Positions 60,594 to 64,000 of a stretch of 64,000 nucleotides of DNA are shown piece after piece. This DNA is from Methylobacterium terricola. GTDB taxonomy: Bacteria; Pseudomonadota; Alphaproteobacteria; Rhizobiales; Beijerinckiaceae. The position numbers and the translations under genes were made by a program. Positions within the stretch are counted from its first letter, which is position 1, and every line of letters starts with the position of its first letter. The notes under the pieces were generated by a model. The model saw only the letters and a program-made list of their open reading frames with translations, searched no databases and was not told the origin of the DNA. The stretch covers positions 62,001 to 126,000 of the forward strand of contig NZ_VDDA01000009.1 of NCBI RefSeq assembly GCF_006151805.1, written 5' to 3'.

Positions 60594-61841
60594 TCAGGCG
60601 ATGGCGTCGATAATCAGTCGCAGGCGTTTCGGCCCCCTCAGGGAGGAACCGTCCCGGTAGGGCGGCGGGTCTTCGGCGAGGCGGGGCGCCCGCAGGCGCG
60701 CGGCGAGCGCCGTCAGCGCCGCCTCGGCCTCGATGCGGGCGAGCGGCGCGCCGACGCAGTAATGCAGGGCGCCGCCGAAGCCGAAATGCTGGTTGTCCGC
60801 CCGGTCGGGATCGAAGCGGTCGGGGTGGGGGAAGCGCGCCGGATCGCGGTTGCCGGCGGCAAACAGCAGCACCAGCGGCGCGCCTTCGGGGATCACCGTG
60901 CCGGCGAACGGGATCGGCGCCCGGGCGAGCCGGGTGCGGTAATGCACCGGCGGCTCGTAGCGCAGGAGTTCCTCGATCACCCGCGGCGCCCGCTCCGGAT
61001 CGGCCCGCAGGCGCGCGAACTCGTCGGGGTGGCGCAAGAGCGTCAGCATCCCGTTGGTGATGAGGTTCACGGTGGTCTCGTGGCCGGCGATCAGCAGCAG
61101 GATCGCGGTGGCGATGAGGTCCGGGTCGCTCATCCGGCCGGCCTCGGGATCCTTGGCGGTGGCGAGCCCCGAGAGCATGTCGTCGGCCGGCGCCCGACGC
61201 TTCTCGCGGATCAGGTCGCGCATGTAATCGGCGATGGCGTCGAAGGTCTCGGTGTTGCAGGCGCGCAAGGTCTCGTCCTTGCGGCTCTCGGGCTCGAGTG
61301 CGGTGGCGAGCTGGGTCGCCCAGGCGTGGAAGCGCGCCTCGTCCTCCCGCGGCACGCCGAGCAACTCGCAGATCACCGTGACGGGCAGCGGATAGGCGAG
61401 GTCCTCGACGAGGTCGAAGGTGCGGTTCTGCGCGCACCGCTCCAGGCACTCCGCCACCAGGGCCTCGGTCCGTTGCTTCATGCCGCGCACCCGTGCCACG
61501 GTGAACTGCGCCATCACCTGGCGGCGCAGGGCGCCGTGGTCGGGCGGATCGCGGAAGATGAAGGGGCGGTGGCGGTCGGCGATCCGGTCCTTCAGCGGGT
61601 TGACGATCCAGTCCTTGACCGGGTTGCCGGTCGGCGGATGCTCGGCCGGCGGCAGGTCCTCCGAGCTGACCCGGGGATCGTGCAGCAGGGCGCGGATCGC
61701 CGCGTACCCGCTCGCCACGACGGTGCCGTCGTCCTGGCGCGCCACCGGATGGGCGCGCAGGCGGGCGTAGAGCGGGTAGGGATCGGGGCGGTTCGCCGGA
61801 TCGCGAACCTGCGCGAACAGCGTGCCGTCGGCGTCGGACAT
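60594..61841 (-). CDS. Cytochrome P450
   Basis: The 415-residue bacterial P450 has the I-helix LLIAGHETTVNLITNGM, the K-helix ExxR in VIEELLRYEPPVHYRTRL and the haem-binding FGFGGALHYCVGAPLARIEAE with the Cys ligand. The start is ATG 61841; an in-frame ATG lies further upstream. It is part of an operon with ferredoxin, ferredoxin reductase and the Rieske reductase fusion, a class I three-component system. The substrate is probably an aromatic or alkyl acid or ether related to the divergent ligase module, such as O-demethylation; this is inference. Confidence 0.95.
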   Translation of the reverse strand: MSDADGTLFAQVRDPANRPDPYPLYARLRAHPVARQDDGTVVASGYAAIRALLHDPRVSSEDLPPAEHPPTGNPVKDWIVNPLKDRIADRHRPFIFRDPPDHGALRRQVMAQFTVARVRGMKQRTEALVAECLERCAQNRTFDLVEDLAYPLPVTVICELLGVPREDEARFHAWATQLATALEPESRKDETLRACNTETFDAIADYMRDLIREKRRAPADDMLSGLATAKDPEAGRMSDPDLIATAILLLIAGHETTVNLITNGMLTLLRHPDEFARLRADPERAPRVIEELLRYEPPVHYRTRLARAPIPFAGTVIPEGAPLVLLFAAGNRDPARFPHPDRFDPDRADNQHFGFGGALHYCVGAPLARIEAEAALTALAARLRAPRLAEDPPPYRDGSSLRGPKRLRLIIDAIA

Positions 61842-61857
61842 GGTGGGATCCCTCGGA

Positions 61858-63138
61858 TCACGCGGGCTGCGGGGCCGGCAGGCCAGGCGGCACCGGCTTC
61901 GGACGCGGCTGGTCGGCCCCGCCGGTGATCGGCGGGAAGGGCGCGCCTTCCCGGATCGCGCCCTCGTAGGCGGGCAGCCAGCGCCCGGCATTGATCGAGA
62001 CCGCCGCGACCGTGCGACCCTCCCGGCCATAGGCCGCCAGGAAGCGGGCCGACCGTGGATCGCCCTGGACGATCGCCACCGCGTCGGCCCCCTCGGTCAG
62101 CCCGAGGGACTTGATGGTGAGCCCGAACTGGTTCGACCAGAAGGCCGGCACCTCGGCGTAGGGACCGGCGGCCTCCGGCCCCGCCAGCATGGCGCGGGCG
62201 GCGTGGGCGGCTTGCGCGACGGCGTTGCCCCAATGCTCCAGGGCGACCGGACGGTCGCCGTCGAGCGGGTGGGGGAAGCGCGCCACGTCGCCGGCCGCGA
62301 AGATCGCGTCGTCGGGCCGGCCGGCCTCGTCGAGGGCGCGGCAGGCGCGGTCGCAGGACAGGCCGCCCTCGTCCGCGTCGAGGCCGGACCCGGCGAGCCA
62401 GTCGGTGTTGCGCACAGCCCCGAGCGCCACCACGACGAGGTCGGCGGGAATCGTGCCGCCATCCGCGAGCCGGGCGCGCCGCACCCGGCCGTCCTCGCCC
62501 TCGAGCCGCGTCACCTCGGTGCCGGTGCGCAGATCGATTCCCGCCCCCTCCATCCGCCCGGCGACGAAGCCGCCGATCACCTGGCCCAGGGCCCCGGCGA
62601 GGGGCGAGGGCGCCGGATCGACCACCGTGACCGGCAGGCCGAGGGCGCGGATGCTGGACGCCGCCTCGCAGCCGAGGAAGCCGGCCCCCAGGATCAGCAC
62701 CCGCTCCGGCCGGGCCGCCAGCGCGGCGGCGAGCGCCGCCGCGTCGTCGCGGCTGCGCAGGGTGTGGACGCCCGCCAGGGCCGCCGCGGCGGGCTCCGGC
62801 CAGGGCCGGGCGCGGGCCCCGGTGGCGATCAGCAGGCGGTCGAAGGGCAGGCGTTCGCCCCCCGCCAGGAGGAGGACCCGCCCGGCGCGGTCGAGGCCGA
62901 CGGCCGGCGTGCCGAGGCGCCATTCGGCCGCGAGGGTACCGACGCCCGGCAGGGTCGTGCGCTCCGGCGCGATCTCGCCGGTGAGGACGTGCTTCGACAG
63001 GGGCGGACGGTCGTAGGGCAGGTGGGGCTCGTCGCCGACGAGGACCAGCCGGCCCGAGAAGCCGCCGGCCCGCAGCGCTTCGGCGCCGCGCAACCCCGCG
63101 AGCGAGGCCCCTGCGACGACGATCGTCCCGTCCCTCAC
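61858..63138 (-). CDS. Ferredoxin reductase for P450 system
   Basis: The 426-residue FAD/NAD(P)H reductase has VVAGASLAGLRGAEALRAGGF, PYDRPPLSKHVLTGEIAPE, LLIATGARARPWP, VLILGAGFLGCEAASSIRALG, AIFAAGDVARFP and a C-terminal reductase domain. These are the putidaredoxin reductase-like signatures. The start is GTG 63138, overlapping the ferredoxin stop (GTGA), and it ends 16 bp before the P450 start. It reduces the ferredoxin that feeds the P450. Confidence 0.94.
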   Translation of the reverse strand: MRDGTIVVAGASLAGLRGAEALRAGGFSGRLVLVGDEPHLPYDRPPLSKHVLTGEIAPERTTLPGVGTLAAEWRLGTPAVGLDRAGRVLLLAGGERLPFDRLLIATGARARPWPEPAAAALAGVHTLRSRDDAAALAAALAARPERVLILGAGFLGCEAASSIRALGLPVTVVDPAPSPLAGALGQVIGGFVAGRMEGAGIDLRTGTEVTRLEGEDGRVRRARLADGGTIPADLVVVALGAVRNTDWLAGSGLDADEGGLSCDRACRALDEAGRPDDAIFAAGDVARFPHPLDGDRPVALEHWGNAVAQAAHAARAMLAGPEAAGPYAEVPAFWSNQFGLTIKSLGLTEGADAVAIVQGDPRSARFLAAYGREGRTVAAVSINAGRWLPAYEGAIREGAPFPPITGGADQPRPKPVPPGLPAPQPA

Positions 63139-63344
63139 GCCGTGCCCTCCGCGGCCGCGGGCTCGACCCGGATCGCCCGGACCGGGCAGGCCAGAACCGC
63201 CCGGTCGATCGCCGCGCGCTCCGCCTCCGGCGGGGCCGGGTCGTAGACCAGCATCTCGTCGCCCCGCAGCACGAAGCGCTCCGGCGCCGCGTAGCAGCAC
63301 TGGGCGTAGGCTTGGCAGCGATTCAGGTCGACGACGACGCGCAT
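63135..63344 (-). CDS. [3Fe-4S]/[4Fe-4S] ferredoxin for P450
   Basis: The 69-residue protein has VVVDLNRCQAYAQCCYAAPERF with three cysteines in the first cluster loop, then VLACPVRAIRVEP near the C terminus, the usual layout of P450-partner ferredoxins. One Cys position is replaced so that a [3Fe-4S] cluster is likely. It is the first gene of the P450 operon. The start ATG 63344 is family-consistent. Confidence 0.93.
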   Translation of the reverse strand: MRVVVDLNRCQAYAQCCYAAPERFVLRGDEMLVYDPAPPEAERAAIDRAVLACPVRAIRVEPAAAEGTA

Positions 63345-63651
63345 CCTCGGCTCCTCGGCGGTCGGTTCACGCGGAAGAACCGCAGCGGCACGGCCGGGTT
63401 CCGGCCGCGGCCGTCGGGCGCTGCTCTAGGTCTCTGATTTCACCACGTTTTCCGCGACGAACCCACCTCCGCCGCGTCGGACAACGCGCAAAGGGGACGA
63501 TGCCGCCGCAAAGGTCACAGGCGCCTGTTGAGTCTAACACAGCGCCTTCCGATGGGAAATCGATTTCTACCCACGGATAATCCTTGCATTTTTGGGTAAC
63601 ACTAACCTAAGGATGTTAAACCGATTTGCAATGACCGCAGAGCGTGCCGGC
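63345..63651. other. Divergent region upstream of ferredoxin and mucR-like genes
   Basis: This 307-bp region is AT-rich at 63530-63630 (AAATCGATTTCTACCC, GCATTTTTGGGTAACACTAAC), as often seen upstream of MucR genes, which bind AT-rich sites in their own promoters. No gene is supported. Confidence 0.5.
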
Positions 63652-64000
63652 ATGGACGAGACCGCAGACCCTCACGACCAGATCGTTACGTTAACGGCGG
63701 ATATCATTTCTGCCTATGTCAGCAGCAATCATTTGCAAAGCGCCGAGCTGCCGAAGCTGATCGCCGATGTGTACGCTGCATTGAACGACATGGCGCAGGG
63801 CGGAAAATCCGCCCCGGAGCCAGTCCATCCGAAGGCGACGCCGGGGGAGATCCGCCGCTCGATCACCCACGACTTCCTGATCAGCTTCGAGGACGGCAAG
63901 TCATACAAGACCCTGCGCCGCCACCTCACCTTGCGCGGCCTGACGCCGGAAGCCTATCGCCAGAAGTGGGGCCTGCCCCACGATTATCCGATGACCTCGG
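63652..64000 (+). CDS. MucR/Ros-family regulator (3' end beyond window)
   Basis: The frame is open to the end of the window and shows ADIISAYVSSNHLQSAELPKLIADVYAAL, then the DNA-binding domain ITHDFLISFEDGKSYKTLRRHLTLRGLTPEAYRQKWGLPHDYPM. This is the Ros/MucR fold, but the zinc-ligand Cys in the usual C-L-E-D-G-K is Ser (I-S-F-E-D-G-K). ATG 63631 and 63613 are alternative in-frame starts. In related bacteria MucR controls envelope, motility and symbiosis genes. Confidence 0.9.
   Translation, partial: MDETADPHDQIVTLTADIISAYVSSNHLQSAELPKLIADVYAALNDMAQGGKSAPEPVHPKATPGEIRRSITHDFLISFEDGKSYKTLRRHLTLRGLTPEAYRQKWGLPHDYPMTS

Overview
The window is GC-rich DNA from an alphaproteobacterium, most likely a Hyphomicrobiales member close to Methylobacterium. 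Three things point there. One is the run leuS-lptE-holA / parB-parA-rsmG-mnmG-mnmE-rho. Another is the smr-mltA-tim44 / secB block. The third is a set of lineage-typical families: MucR, DUF892, PRC-barrel and a PilZ-tailed chemoreceptor. No tRNA, rRNA, CRISPR array, intact insertion sequence or prophage was recognised. All assignments rest on reading motifs by eye.

Layout. 0-5 kb: 3' end of a GntR regulator, an Lrp/dadA divergent pair, DUF429, Nudix hydrolase and carbonic anhydrase. 5-7.3 kb: an MCP with a C-terminal PilZ domain. 7.4-12.5 kb: a GntR regulator with a cysteine-less racemase-fold protein, divergent from an NMT1/SsuA-type ABC importer that ends in a single-cysteine racemase/decarboxylase-fold enzyme. 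12.5-18.4 kb: DUF892 and two small hydrophilic proteins, a class A beta-lactamase, a YbaK deacylase, a third racemase-fold protein, a MerR protein fused to a P-loop domain, an HD hydrolase and an orphan VapB-like antitoxin. 18.6-27.4 kb: panC, dapD, a cNMP-binding protein, a GGDEF protein, a D-threonine-aldolase-like enzyme, an OmpR regulator, a DEDDh exonuclease, an L,D-transpeptidase-fold protein and YggS. 27.5-44 kb: the conserved housekeeping and chromosome-segregation block. 44-50 kb: LysE, EVE, PRC-barrel, MepA, MsrA and a PAS-HTH protein.

The most interesting accessory region is 50-63.3 kb. One operon on the minus strand encodes a carnitine-dehydrogenase-like enzyme, a BKACE (DUF849) enzyme, a Leu/Ile/Val-type binding protein and DUF3237. 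The divergent plus-strand operon encodes a crotonase, a paralogous binding protein, a feruloyl-CoA-synthase-like ligase and a 4HBT thioesterase. Converging on these are a MarR regulator and a complete class I P450 system (ferredoxin, reductase, P450) followed by a Rieske-fused reductase. Together they look like a catabolic module for a CoA-activated, probably aromatic, acid. Side-chain shortening would go through a free beta-keto acid and BKACE rather than a thiolase. The BKACE lacks one expected metal-binding His, and the Rieske domain carries a 15-bp tandem-repeat expansion inside its cluster-binding loop.

A second strong signal is five parS-like 16-mers (13.7, 29.4, 34.3, 36.3 and 44.0 kb) scattered around parAB, which suggests that the window contains the chromosomal centromere. 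The window ends inside a MucR/Ros-family regulator.
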